Under the pieces are notes generated by a model that did not search any database, had not been told where the DNA came from, and worked only from the letters and a program-made list of their open reading frames with translations. From positions 184,084 through 248,083 of the forward strand of contig NZ_JANCPR020000010.1 in the NCBI RefSeq assembly GCF_028657195.3: a DNA stretch of 64,000 nucleotides. The letters run 5' to 3'. Shown here in pieces: positions 26,362 through 34,070 of the stretch (position 1 is the first letter of the stretch; each line of letters starts with the position of its first letter). The position numbers were made by a program, and so were the translations under genes. This DNA comes from Streptomyces iconiensis. Its GTDB lineage: Bacteria; Actinomycetota; Actinomycetes; Streptomycetales; Streptomycetaceae.

Positions 26362-27021
26362 TCAGCCGTGCCGCCGTGACCCGGGGCGCGCTGCGGCGGG
26401 TACGGCGTCCTCAAGCCGCTGGAGCAGTTCGGAGACCCGCTTGGCGACCGTCTCGCGGTCGCCCTCGGTGAGCGCCGAACCCATGCCGCAGGCGACGGCG
26501 CCGGCCGCGATCCAGTCGGGCGCGCTCTCGACGGTGATGCCGCCGGTCGGCAGCACGGGCGCCTGCGGCAGCGCGGCCCGTACGTCCCGCAGCCAGCCGG
26601 GGCCGTAGCCGGAGGCGGGGAAGAGCTTGAGTGCGTCGGCGCCCAGTTCCAGGGCGCGCAGCATCTCGGTGGGGCTGGCGACGCCGGGGAAGACGGGTAT
26701 CCCGTAGCGGTGTCCCGTGCGTATCACCTCGGGGTCGAGGCCGGGCGAGACGAGGAAGCGGGCGCCCGCGTCGACCGCGAGCCGTGCCGAGGGTGCGTCG
26801 AGTACCGTGCCGGCGCCGATGATCGAGTCGTCGCCGGTCTCGCGGCGCAGCGTACTGATCGCCTCCAGCGCGAACGGTGTGGTCAGCGAGATCTCCAGGC
26901 TGGTGATTCCGGCGCCGAGCAGCGCGTCGGCCGCGGCCGTCGCCTTCTCGTAACTCTCAGCCCGCACGATGGCGAAGACGCGCTGTTCGAGCGCGGACCG
27001 GGTGATCTCCCAGCGGTACAC
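26362..27021 (-). CDS. kdgA: 2-dehydro-3-deoxyphosphogluconate (KDPG) aldolase
   Basis: Class I aldolase of 219 residues that splits KDPG into pyruvate and glyceraldehyde 3-phosphate. ITSLEISLTTP contains the catalytic Glu, GAGTV and GIPVFPGVASP form the barrel, and LKLFPAS contains the Schiff-base Lys. The GTG at 27019-27021 has GAGAGG about 13 nt upstream, a somewhat long spacing. It follows the KDG kinase by 35 bp, so the pair performs the last two steps of 2-keto-3-deoxygluconate use, for example from uronic acids. Confidence 0.92.
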   Translation of the reverse strand: MYRWEITRSALEQRVFAIVRAESYEKATAAADALLGAGITSLEISLTTPFALEAISTLRRETGDDSIIGAGTVLDAPSARLAVDAGARFLVSPGLDPEVIRTGHRYGIPVFPGVASPTEMLRALELGADALKLFPASGYGPGWLRDVRAALPQAPVLPTGGITVESAPDWIAAGAVACGMGSALTEGDRETVAKRVSELLQRLEDAVPAAARPGSRRHG

Positions 27022-27056
27022 GGCAAGTTCGCCGCCTCTCTGTTGTTCTGTGGGTG

Positions 27057-28025
27057 TCAGCGGTGCACCGGGTCGGTGCCCCGGACAAAGGTGTTGAGGG
27101 CGCGGTCGCGGGCAGCGGCCGTGGGCAGTCCGTCGGTGTCGCCCGGCGCCTGGACGACCAGGGCCGCCACACACGCCGCTTCGGCGAGCGCCTGCGGCTG
27201 GTCGAGTCCGCGCAGCCGTGCGGACAGCCAGCCGGCGGCGAACGCGTCGCCCGCGCCGACGGGGTCGGCGACGGGCACGTCGAAGGGCTGCTGTGTCCAC
27301 TGCCCCTCGGCGCTGTGGGCGACCGCGCTGTGGTCGCGCCGTTTGACCACGACGGTACGCGCACGGCCGAGGGTCAGCAGGGCCTTCGCGCTTTCCTCGG
27401 GTCCCGCGCCGAGCAGCAGCTCCAGTTCGTCCTCGCCCGCCAGGACGAAGTCGGCCTCGCGCAGCAGCGGGCCCACGGTCCTTATCCAGTCGTGGTCGGT
27501 CCCGAGCTTGCGGCGGACGTTGGGGTCGAAGGAGACGGCGGCACCCGCCTGTCTCGCGCGCTCGATGAGCGCGTGCGTGGCCTGTTCCGCCTGTTCGGAG
27601 AGCATCGGTGTGATCCCCGTGACATGCACGACCCGTACGCCGGCGAGCGCCTCGGCGGTGATCTGCGCGGGGCTCAGGAGCGAGGCGGCCGATCCGGTGC
27701 GGTAGTACTGGACGTCGATGGAGCGCCGGGGGTGGCTGTCGCGCATCAGCAGGCCCGTGGGGGACTCGGGGTCCATCTCGGCGCAGGAGACGTCGACTCC
27801 GTCGGCGCGCAGCTCCCGCAGTACGGCCTCGCCCGCCGGGTCGTCGCCGACCCGGCCGATCCAGCGTGCCCAGTGTCCGAGCCGCGCGAGACCCGCGGCG
27901 ACATTGGATTCCGCGCCTGCCACGGAACGGCGGAAGTGCGTGGCACGTTCCAGTGGCAGGCCCGGTTCAGCCAGCATCAAAAGCATGGCCTCACCGCACG
28001 TAACCGCCTCCGGGCCGTTTCTCAC
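27057..28025 (-). CDS. kdgK: 2-dehydro-3-deoxygluconokinase (PfkB family)
   Basis: PfkB-family sugar kinase of 322 residues, best read as KDG kinase. The N-terminal region CGEAMLLML and FRRSVAGAESNVAAGLARLG, the VSFDPNVRRKL strand, and the anion-hole/catalytic motif DPVGAGDAFAAG are all present. The GTG at 28023-28025 is preceded by GGGGAG at good spacing. The aldolase gene follows at once, which supports the KDG assignment over other PfkB substrates. No uronate dehydratase is in the window. Confidence 0.9.
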   Translation of the reverse strand: MRNGPEAVTCGEAMLLMLAEPGLPLERATHFRRSVAGAESNVAAGLARLGHWARWIGRVGDDPAGEAVLRELRADGVDVSCAEMDPESPTGLLMRDSHPRRSIDVQYYRTGSAASLLSPAQITAEALAGVRVVHVTGITPMLSEQAEQATHALIERARQAGAAVSFDPNVRRKLGTDHDWIRTVGPLLREADFVLAGEDELELLLGAGPEESAKALLTLGRARTVVVKRRDHSAVAHSAEGQWTQQPFDVPVADPVGAGDAFAAGWLSARLRGLDQPQALAEAACVAALVVQAPGDTDGLPTAAARDRALNTFVRGTDPVHR

Positions 28026-28195
28026 CGGTAACTCCCCATATCTACCGCCGATGCATCACTCTCTGTGGGGAACGTTACCCGCTCACGACCACAAAGCCAC
28101 CCCCGGGAGCCTCTCCCCTTGCGCGAAACGGAAGTTGGCGGCCCATCGGGGGCCGCCAAGGAGAGTGGGAAGAAGGACGTTACACGCACGGGCAA

Positions 28196-28225
28196 GGCCG
28201 CCGCCCCACCGAGGGGACGGCGGCC
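28196..28225 (-). terminator. Strong hairpin downstream of the secreted RNase gene
   Basis: A 12-bp arm GGCCGCCGCCCC pairs with GGGGACGGCGGCC, leaving one bulged A and a 5-nt loop. It lies about 45 nt past the stop of the minus-strand RNase gene and upstream of kdgK, so it separates the two units. Confidence 0.65.
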
Positions 28226-28235
28226 CTGGCACGCC

Positions 28236-28275
28236 GCGCTGTCAGGCGCTGTCAGGCGCTGTCAGGCGCTGTCAG
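28236..28275. repeat. 10-bp tandem repeat over the RNase stop codon
   Basis: GTCAGGCGCT is present three times followed by a partial copy, in perfect register with a period of 10 bp. The last copy contains the stop codon of the secreted RNase gene (tca at 28272-28274 on the + strand), so the array creates repeated TGACAGCGCC on the coding strand. Confidence 0.85.
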
Positions 28276-28727
28276 CAGGAGTGGTCGACGAGGTCGAAGG
28301 ACTCGTAGTGGTCGGCGGTGTAGTAGTCCTCCTGCTGCTTGTCGCCGGTCACGATGCGCCGCGCGCCCCGGTCGTCGGAGCCCGGCGTCTCGACGGTGTA
28401 CTCGTGGTAATACCCCTCCTGCTGGTCCGGCAGGATGCCCTCACGGTTCTGGAAGACGGTGCCGTCCTGCGGGTACGGGTAGGGGCCGCCCTGCTCGATC
28501 AGGTCCAGCGTCTCGTGGGCCTCGGGCGGCAGCTTGGAGTGACAGATCTCGCCGACGTCGGCCTGACCGACTGCGGACGCCGACGCGGGCGCTGTCGCGG
28601 TGATCGCGGCGTGGGAGGTGGGGGCTGTGGTCGCGGACGCCGTCGTGAGGGCGGGCCCGCCGACGAGCAGAGCGGCGGCGAGCGCACCCAGCGCGCCGGC
28701 GCGCGCGATACGTGGGGGGAATCTCAT
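28272..28727 (-). CDS. Secreted guanyl-specific ribonuclease, RNase Sa type
   Basis: Exported RNase of the N1/T1 microbial family, 151 residues. A signal peptide with a hydrophobic Ala/Leu core ends near residues 30-35, then a pro-region leads to a mature domain closely matching Streptomyces RNase Sa. QDGTVFQNRE, the catalytic Glu in YYHEYTV, the paired Arg in GARRIVTG and the catalytic His in YYTADHYESF are all present. The Cys in EICHSKLPPEA and the last residue (VDHSC) would form the conserved disulfide. No barstar-like inhibitor gene is adjacent. ATG at 28725-28727; an ATG four codons upstream cannot be excluded. Confidence 0.94.
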   Translation of the reverse strand: MRFPPRIARAGALGALAAALLVGGPALTTASATTAPTSHAAITATAPASASAVGQADVGEICHSKLPPEAHETLDLIEQGGPYPYPQDGTVFQNREGILPDQQEGYYHEYTVETPGSDDRGARRIVTGDKQQEDYYTADHYESFDLVDHSC

Positions 28728-28846
28728 GCCCCCCATGGTGACGCGCGTAGATGACATGTCAACGCCAAGTCCCGGAATTTTCCCCGCCGTTCACGGAGGG
28801 GGCCGTTGGCACGCGCGCCTGCGGCTGGCGCCCAGACAGCAGTGAA

Positions 28847-28866
28847 CCCCCGGCAAGTGCCGGGGG
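28847..28866 (-). terminator. Hairpin downstream of the DUF397 gene
   Basis: CCCCCGGCA pairs perfectly with TGCCGGGGG around a 2-nt loop, 17 nt after the DUF397 stop. The sequence leading into it (GACAGCAGTGAACCCC) is also found at the terminator of the upstream regulator near 29302. Confidence 0.7.
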
Positions 28867-28883
28867 TCGCACCGCGTGAGAGG

Positions 28884-29099
28884 TCAGATGGTGCCGTTCC
28901 GCACAGCGCCGGTGAACGCGGCGAACGCCTCCACACCGAAGGTGAGCACGGGACCGTCGACGTCCTTGGAGTCACGGACGGGGACACTTCCGGGGAACCC
29001 GTCGAAGACCTCCAGGCAGTTGCCGTTGCTCGCGCCGCTGTAGCTGGACTTACGCCATGCAACCGGCGCCGGCGCGTCATGGGTGTCAATGCCGTGCAT
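28884..29099 (-). CDS. DUF397 domain protein
   Basis: Protein of 71 residues with the DUF397 core WRKSSYSGASNGNCLEV and VRDSKDVDGPVLTF. DUF397 proteins are abundant in Streptomyces, where they often sit beside XRE regulators and may act with them, for example in development (the BldB/WhiJ-type arrangement). The ATG at 29097-29099 overlaps the end of the small Cys-containing gene by 14 bp. An XRE regulator lies upstream on the same strand, which fits that pairing. Confidence 0.88.
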   Translation of the reverse strand: MHGIDTHDAPAPVAWRKSSYSGASNGNCLEVFDGFPGSVPVRDSKDVDGPVLTFGVEAFAAFTGAVRNGTI

Positions 29100-29235
29100 G
29101 CTCGTACTCCTCTGCAACAGCCCTGATCAGGGCTAGTGACTCCTGATGTGACAGGGCATCGCCCTGAAGGCCCAAGTGGTAGGCAGCCACGGGCCGTTCG
29201 GCACGGTCACAGCAGCCGGGACGGCAGGGAGTCAT
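29086..29235 (-). CDS. Small Cys-containing protein between XRE and DUF397 genes
   Basis: Possible protein of 49 residues beginning MTPCRPGCCDRAERPVAAY and ending in a helical EYEHARH. The CxxxCC cluster could bind metal, but no family is recognised. Its 3' end overlaps the DUF397 start by 14 bp, which favours real translation. An AAGGG abuts the ATG at 29233-29235, which is too close for a good Shine-Dalgarno. Coding status is moderate. Confidence 0.5.
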   Translation of the reverse strand: MTPCRPGCCDRAERPVAAYHLGLQGDALSHQESLALIRAVAEEYEHARH

Positions 29236-29308
29236 CCCTTCCCGGGACCGGCGGCGCCATGTCTCCGAAGCACCGGGCAGCCTCAACGGTGGCGGTGCGC
29301 GGACAGCA

Positions 29309-29338
29309 GTGAACCCCGACACACATGCGGGGGTTCAC
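29309..29338 (-). terminator. Hairpin downstream of the XRE/TPR regulator
   Basis: GTGAACCCC pairs with GGGGTTCAC around a 12-nt loop, 14 nt past the regulator's stop. It would end that message before the small protein and DUF397 genes. Confidence 0.6.
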
Positions 29339-29351
29339 ACCAGGCGAGAGG

Positions 29352-30542
29352 TCAGAAGGTGTACGGGCCCTCCTCCAGGCCCTTTTTGATCTCGCACAGT
29401 ACGTCTCGCACGTCCCCCGGGAGACCTTCCGCCGACAAGCCGCCAGCGATCACGCGCTCCAAGTTGTCCCGCGTGACCACCGACGCGATCTCGGTCACCG
29501 CCGGCAAGAAGGACTCCGCTGTCTCACGCGCGTCCGCCCACGCTCCCACCGACAAGAAGCAGTCGATGAGCCATACCGATGCGGCGATCCCGTACCCGAC
29601 GTGCGGCCCGTTCCGCTCGTCCGTCGCACGCTGGAGGACCGGAATCGCTTCGGCCCAGCTCCCTACGACGCTGAGTACGCGTCCGTGCTGCCTGTCGATC
29701 TCCCGTTCCGACACCCACCAGGCCCACTCAGGCGCATCGGTGGGCGCGCACTCCTGCAACAGCGAGCGAGCGCGGGCGAACGACTCGCGGCAGCGAGGAT
29801 CGCCCGCACGCCCGAGACCCTGCCCCTCACGGGCTCGGAACAGGGCCTCGACGCGTGGGTTCAAGCAGCCTCTTTCGATCACGGCCTGAGCAATCGAAAG
29901 CTCCTCGCGCGGTCGGCCCGTCCATCCGGCGAGCAGCGCGAGATTCTGCAGGGAGAGCAGCTCGATCCCCCGGTCACCGGACACCTGAGCCAGAAACAGC
30001 GCCTCCTGGCTGAACCGGCGGCTGTCCTTGAACCGCCCCCCGCTGAACAGCGCCCACCCGGCGATTTCGGCCAGCTCAGCCGCCGCCGACTGAATGTCAC
30101 GTTCGTTCCGCGTGCCGAATTCCCCGTTGCCCAAACGACGATGGACCGTCTTGAACGCACGCGCTGCGGTCTCCGCGATCGGCAGCCCGTACATCTCGTT
30201 GTCGAGCACGACGAGCCGCTGATTCAGCTCGCGGATCGTTGGGGCCAGTTCGCTGCCCGCCGCTCGGTGCAGGACCGGCAGAGCGGCGGGCGAAGAGAGC
30301 GCGGATTCACGGGTCTTCCGCAAGTCCTCAAGGGAAGTACCGAGCGCGACAGCGATCGCGGGCAGCCAGTCGCGGGGCGTCCGCCGACCGGTCTCGTACC
30401 GGTAGATGTCCTGCTTGGTCAGCGCGTCGTTGGGCACCCCCGCCGCCCCGCACGCTTCCCGGGCAAGCTTGCCCTGCGTCCAGCCCAAAGCTTCGCGCCG
30501 TTGCTTGATGGAATCCCCAACAACCGTGCCCACACGGCCCAT
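29352..30542 (-). CDS. XRE-family regulator with TPR-like C-terminal region
   Basis: Regulator of 396 residues. The N-terminus (residues 8-65) is an XRE helix-turn-helix (IKQRREALGWTQGKLA, ALTKQDIYRYETGRRTP). The remaining 300 residues are helical with repeats such as FSQEALFLAQVSGD and LLSLQNLALLAGW, resembling the TPR-like sensor part of streptomycete regulators. Such proteins usually respond to peptides or partner proteins. It is upstream of a DUF397 gene and divergent from three mini-genes, either of which could be its target. Confidence 0.87.
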   Translation of the reverse strand: MGRVGTVVGDSIKQRREALGWTQGKLAREACGAAGVPNDALTKQDIYRYETGRRTPRDWLPAIAVALGTSLEDLRKTRESALSSPAALPVLHRAAGSELAPTIRELNQRLVVLDNEMYGLPIAETAARAFKTVHRRLGNGEFGTRNERDIQSAAAELAEIAGWALFSGGRFKDSRRFSQEALFLAQVSGDRGIELLSLQNLALLAGWTGRPREELSIAQAVIERGCLNPRVEALFRAREGQGLGRAGDPRCRESFARARSLLQECAPTDAPEWAWWVSEREIDRQHGRVLSVVGSWAEAIPVLQRATDERNGPHVGYGIAASVWLIDCFLSVGAWADARETAESFLPAVTEIASVVTRDNLERVIAGGLSAEGLPGDVRDVLCEIKKGLEEGPYTF

Positions 30543-30690
30543 TGTGGCCTACTCGGGGCCTACCGCCGGGCTACTCGGGGCCGATCGCCAGAGGGAGCAA
30601 AGCGTCACATCCTGAGCACCGTACGTAACTACCTCGCCACCGCACCCGTGCGACCGGCACGGGAACGGATCACCTGAGAGGCAACGGCGC

Positions 30691-30777
30691 ATGGATGACA
30701 GGGATGACACGGCTGAGCGCCCACAGGCCACGCAGACGCTGACCGGCCGCCTGCGCTCCTACGGGACGGCAGCGTGA
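30691..30777 (+). CDS. Mini-gene, 28 residues
   Basis: A very short reading frame, MDDRDDTAERPQATQ to the TGA at 30775-30777. It has a good Shine-Dalgarno (GAGAGG, 9 nt upstream) and its stop overlaps the GTG of the next small gene (GTGA), both of which argue for translation. The product is acidic at the N-terminus with a basic C-terminal half. No family is recognised. Confidence 0.45.
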   Translation: MDDRDDTAERPQATQTLTGRLRSYGTAA

Positions 30778-30965
30778 ACGGGGACGAACGCGCCAGGGGC
30801 GCGGTGGCATCCGCCGTGCGGGACGAGTTGCGCGAGGCGCTGAGGCAAGCGGACGTGCGGGGAGACGTGACCACGGGCGGCAGCACGGGAGCCGTTGTCG
30901 TGCGGCTCTCACTCGGAGAGGCCGCGTTGCTCGCGCAGGCGCTCACGTCGGCGACCGATGGCTAG
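30774..30965 (+). CDS. Small conserved-looking protein, 63 residues
   Basis: Starts at GTG overlapping the previous TGA. The 63-residue product is helical and amphipathic at its N-terminus (AVASAVRDELREALRQA) and ends LSLGEAALLAQALTSATDG. No family is recognised. Its stop overlaps the next start by 8 bp, so it is the middle gene of a three-gene unit divergent from the XRE regulator. Confidence 0.6.
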   Translation: MNGDERARGAVASAVRDELREALRQADVRGDVTTGGSTGAVVVRLSLGEAALLAQALTSATDG

Positions 30966-31221
30966 CCGGATGACGCTTCGCGTCGGGACGGTGCGGGCTG
31001 ACGGGTCGGTGGAGTTCGGGCGGGTGCGCGTCGTGAGTGTCAGCCCTGACCCCACCGTCATGCGGGAGGACGTGTGCCGTTACCCGCCCTGTGCCTGTCC
31101 GGAGTGCGGTCCGGGGCTCCGGGAGGGCGACGCCGCCGTGCGCGCGCCCCAGTCGTCCGGAGGCGAAGTGGGCCTGCCCGTACGGGACATGGCGGCACTG
31201 TGGGCCCTGTGGCGCGTGTGA
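30958..31221 (+). CDS. Small protein with Cys-rich motif, 87 residues
   Basis: Third mini-gene, 87 residues. The N-terminal half (TLRVGTVRADGSVEFGRVRVVSV) looks like beta strands; the centre has CRYPPCACPECGPG, four Cys in a CxxxxCxCxxC arrangement that could hold zinc. The ATG overlaps the preceding TAG by 8 bp and has no Shine-Dalgarno of its own, so it depends on coupling. No function can be assigned. Confidence 0.6.
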   Translation: MASRMTLRVGTVRADGSVEFGRVRVVSVSPDPTVMREDVCRYPPCACPECGPGLREGDAAVRAPQSSGGEVGLPVRDMAALWALWRV

Positions 31222-31280
31222 CGGCGTGCTCACCGTGCGGGCGGGGGCGGGGCCGTCACCGTGCGGGCGCACACGCGCAG

Positions 31281-31307
31281 GCTCCCGGGGACACGGGCCC
31301 CGGGAGC
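31281..31307. terminator. Bidirectional hairpin between mini-genes and allantoicase
   Basis: GCTCCCGGGG pairs perfectly with CCCCGGGAGC around a 7-nt loop between two convergent units. It can serve both the mini-gene operon and the allantoicase operon. Confidence 0.75.
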
Positions 31308-31347
31308 GTGCGGCGTGGGCGTGCGTACCGCTCAGCGAGCGCGGCGG

Positions 31348-32478
31348 TCAGCTCAGTTCGCGGTGGCGGGCCGTGAGGCGCTTGGTGCCCTCGTCCGTGA
31401 GGGAGCCGTGCAGCCGGAGGCGGGCGATGCCGCCGTCGGGGTAGATGTCGCAGCGGACATGGGTGACCGGCGGTGCGTCCTGCAGCAGGAAGCGGTGGAC
31501 CGTGTCGGGCTGGAGCCGGGTGCGGGGCAGTAGTTCGGTCCACTCCCCCGTCTCGCCGTCGCGGCCGGAGAGCGAGGCCCAGCCGGCCGCGTTGCCCTTG
31601 AGGTAGCCCGTGTCGATCTCGACGGCGCGGATGCGGGACTGCTCGACGAGCTGGTGGCGGATCCAGTCCGAGCCCTTGTCGCGGCGGCGGCGCGTCTCCC
31701 AGCCGTCGTTCATCTTCTGCGAGCGGCCCGGGTTGATGGTGTTGACCGGCGGCGAGAAGAAGCGGTCCGACGCGTCCTCGACCTGGCCGCCGTTCTCCAG
31801 CGCGACCACGTCGAACGTGCCCAGCGCCGCCAGCCACGCGGGGTCGGGCACGACCTCGCCGTGCACGCGGAGGCGGGCGACGCCGCCGTCGGGGTGCTGC
31901 TTGACGCGCAGGTGCGTGAAGCGGCGCTCCTCGGTGACGGCGAAGCCGTTCGCCGCGTGCCCTCCGACGGCGGTCCTGGGGACCAGCGTCGTCCACTTCA
32001 CGTCGTCGGCCAGCAGCTCCTCGGGCGAGGGCGCTCCGGCAACGGACGTGGCCTCGACGGAGACGGCCTGCGGGTAGTTGCCCCGGAAGTGCGCGGTGTC
32101 GACGACGATGCCCCGGACGACGCCGGGCGCTCCGAGCCGTACGAGGGCCCAGTCGTGGTCCTCGTCGGTGGGGTGCGGCTGCTCGGCGGAGATGCCGCGC
32201 CTGCGGCGGGTCTCCCAGCCGTCCATGATCTTGCCCTTGTGCGCGAACGCGTTCGGGTCGAACTCGGCGCGCTCGGGCTTGAGCAGGTTCTCGCGCTCGG
32301 CGAAGAACTCGTCGTTGGCGGCGATGACAGCGGCGCCGAGCCGCCTGTCGGCGAGGTCGGCGAGGTGGGCGAAGGGGAATCCGGCCTCGGGGGCGCGGTA
32401 GTCGGCATAGGTGTCCCCGCCGCCGTACGGGCTCGCGTCACCCGTGTAGTGGGGTATCCCTGCGGTCGCCGCTGTCAT
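31348..32478 (-). CDS. alc: Allantoicase
   Basis: Allantoicase of 376 residues, which hydrolyses allantoate to ureidoglycolate and urea. It has the two tandem allantoicase repeats typical of the family: each repeat contains a GWETRRRR block (at [12 protein letters not shown] and [12 protein letters not shown]), followed by a beta-sandwich ending in LRVHGEV and LRLHGSL. The ATG overlaps the allantoinase stop (ATGA). Expression is probably under the AllR-like regulator divergent from allB. Confidence 0.95.
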   Translation of the reverse strand: MTAATAGIPHYTGDASPYGGGDTYADYRAPEAGFPFAHLADLADRRLGAAVIAANDEFFAERENLLKPERAEFDPNAFAHKGKIMDGWETRRRRGISAEQPHPTDEDHDWALVRLGAPGVVRGIVVDTAHFRGNYPQAVSVEATSVAGAPSPEELLADDVKWTTLVPRTAVGGHAANGFAVTEERRFTHLRVKQHPDGGVARLRVHGEVVPDPAWLAALGTFDVVALENGGQVEDASDRFFSPPVNTINPGRSQKMNDGWETRRRRDKGSDWIRHQLVEQSRIRAVEIDTGYLKGNAAGWASLSGRDGETGEWTELLPRTRLQPDTVHRFLLQDAPPVTHVRCDIYPDGGIARLRLHGSLTDEGTKRLTARHRELS

Positions 32479-33821
32479 GCAGTCTTCCTTTCGATCAGTC
32501 GTCCGGTCTTCTTCTCTGCGGGAGTCCCGTGGTCCGCGATCCGCTCGCCGCGCAGCCAGGTCGAGCGCACGACGCCGTGCAGCGTCCTGCCCGCGTATGC
32601 GGTGACCTGGTTGCGGTGGTGGAGCGATGCGGGGTCCACGGTGAAGGTCTCTTCCGGAGCGAGGACGGCGAAGTCCGCCTCGCACCCGGGGGCGATGGCG
32701 CCCTTGCCGGTCATGCCCGCGAGGCGCGCGGGCGCCCGGGACATCCAGCGGGCCACGTCCTCCAGCCCGTGTCCGCGCCGCCTGGCCTCGGTCCAGATGG
32801 CGGGCAGGCCCAGCTGGAGGGAGGAGATGCCGCCCCACGCCTGGCCGAAGTCGGGGGTCTTGAGGTCGGCGGTGCACGGCGAGTGGTCCGAGACGACGCA
32901 GTCGAGCGTGCCCTCCGAGAGCGCCGCCCACAGCGCGTCCTGGTTCTCCTTCTCGCGGATGGGCGGGCAGCACTTGAACTCGGTCGCGCCGTCCGGGACT
33001 TCCTCGGCCGTGAGGGTGAGGAAGTGCGGGCACGTCTCCGCCGTGACCGGCAGGCCCTCGCTCCGCGCGTCGGCGATCAGCGGCAGCGCGTCGCTGGAGG
33101 ACAGGTGCAGGATGTGAACGCGGGTGCCGTGCTCCCGTGCCAGCTCGATGAGCAGGGCGATGGCGTCGTTCTCGGCAGCGCGGGGACGCGAGGCGAGGAA
33201 GTCGGCGTAGGCGGGGCCGCCCTTCTGCGGCGCGGAGGCGAGCCGTCCGGGGTCCTCGGCGTGCACGATGAGCTGCCCGTCGAACGAGGCGATCTCGGCC
33301 ATCGCGGCGGCGAGTTCCTCCGGGTTCAGCTCGGGGAACTCCTCGACGCCCGAGGGCGAGAGGAAGCACTTGAAGCCGAAGACGCCCGCCTCGTGCAGGC
33401 CGCGCAGCTCGCCCACGTTCCCGGGGATGGCGCCGCCCCAGAAGCCCACGTCCATATGGGCCTTGGGCCCGGCGACCTCGCGCTTGACGCGCAGGTGTTC
33501 GGCGGTGGTCGTCGGCGGCAGGGAGTTGAGCGGCATGTCGACCAGGGTGGTGATGCCGCCGGCAGCGGCGGCGCGGGTGGCGGTCCAGAAGCCCTCCCAC
33601 TCGGTGCGCCCGGGATCGTTCACATGGACGTGGGTGTCGACGAGGCCCGGCAGGACGGCGTCGTCGCCGACGTCCTCCAGAACGGCTCCTGGTGGCACCT
33701 CGGTGTCGTACGGCAGGACTGCCGCGATCAGTCCGTCGTCGCCGACGGCGACGGAGGCGGGCCGCGCCCCCTCGGGAGTGAGTACGCGCTGTGAGCGCAG
33801 GACGAGCCGCACGTCGGACAA
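32475..33821 (-). CDS. allB: Allantoinase
   Basis: Cyclic amidohydrolase of 448 residues that opens allantoin to allantoate. Metal motifs are all present: DTHVHVND, the carboxylated Lys in [21 protein letters not shown] and the Asp in [11 protein letters not shown] at 33819-33821 is preferred as start because AAGGAGGT lies 4-5 nt upstream; the next GTG would be too far from it. It is divergent from the IclR regulator across 249 bp that hold two operator-like palindromes. Confidence 0.95.
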   Translation of the reverse strand: MSDVRLVLRSQRVLTPEGARPASVAVGDDGLIAAVLPYDTEVPPGAVLEDVGDDAVLPGLVDTHVHVNDPGRTEWEGFWTATRAAAAGGITTLVDMPLNSLPPTTTAEHLRVKREVAGPKAHMDVGFWGGAIPGNVGELRGLHEAGVFGFKCFLSPSGVEEFPELNPEELAAAMAEIASFDGQLIVHAEDPGRLASAPQKGGPAYADFLASRPRAAENDAIALLIELAREHGTRVHILHLSSSDALPLIADARSEGLPVTAETCPHFLTLTAEEVPDGATEFKCCPPIREKENQDALWAALSEGTLDCVVSDHSPCTADLKTPDFGQAWGGISSLQLGLPAIWTEARRRGHGLEDVARWMSRAPARLAGMTGKGAIAPGCEADFAVLAPEETFTVDPASLHHRNQVTAYAGRTLHGVVRSTWLRGERIADHGTPAEKKTGRLIERKTA

Positions 33822-33831
33822 ACCGACCTCC

Positions 33832-33848
33832 TTCAACGTTCTGTTGAA
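33832..33848. promoter_or_regulatory. Palindromic box 1 upstream of allB
   Basis: TTCAACGTTCTGTTGAA is a perfect 6-bp inverted repeat with a 5-bp centre, located 11 bp upstream of the allB start. Near-identical 17-bp boxes precede aceB (36420) and uraD (59455). It is probably a repressor operator of the allantoin/glyoxylate regulon. Confidence 0.65.
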
Positions 33849-33899
33849 CGAATCCTCATGCCGGAAGATCGGGCAGTCAAGGGTCGACCCCTTGGAGAA

Positions 33900-33914
33900 G
33901 TCCACAAACTGGAA
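33900..33914. promoter_or_regulatory. Palindromic box 2 between allB and allR
   Basis: GTCC-N7-GGAA (GTCCACAAACTGGAA). The same spacing and similar centre occur upstream of aceB (36438) and hydroxypyruvate isomerase (63057). It lies between TTGGAG (33892) and TAGACT (33917), a possible promoter for allR, so binding here could give autoregulation. Confidence 0.5.
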
Positions 33915-34070
33915 CTAGACTTTCGGCATACAGAAGAAAAATCGCGTCTGGGAGACGGCGCGTGCGGGTACCACCGGCTACAGCGATCACCGGCAGAGCG
34001 ATCTCTGCCAGGGACCTCCCCCGGGCCCCGATACCATGCGCCTCAACGCAGGCCAGGAAAGGAACGCGAC

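Noticed and set aside
28236..28275. Short tandem repeats considered as a CRISPR array
   Set aside because: Period is 10 bp with no spacers; no cas genes are present anywhere in the window.
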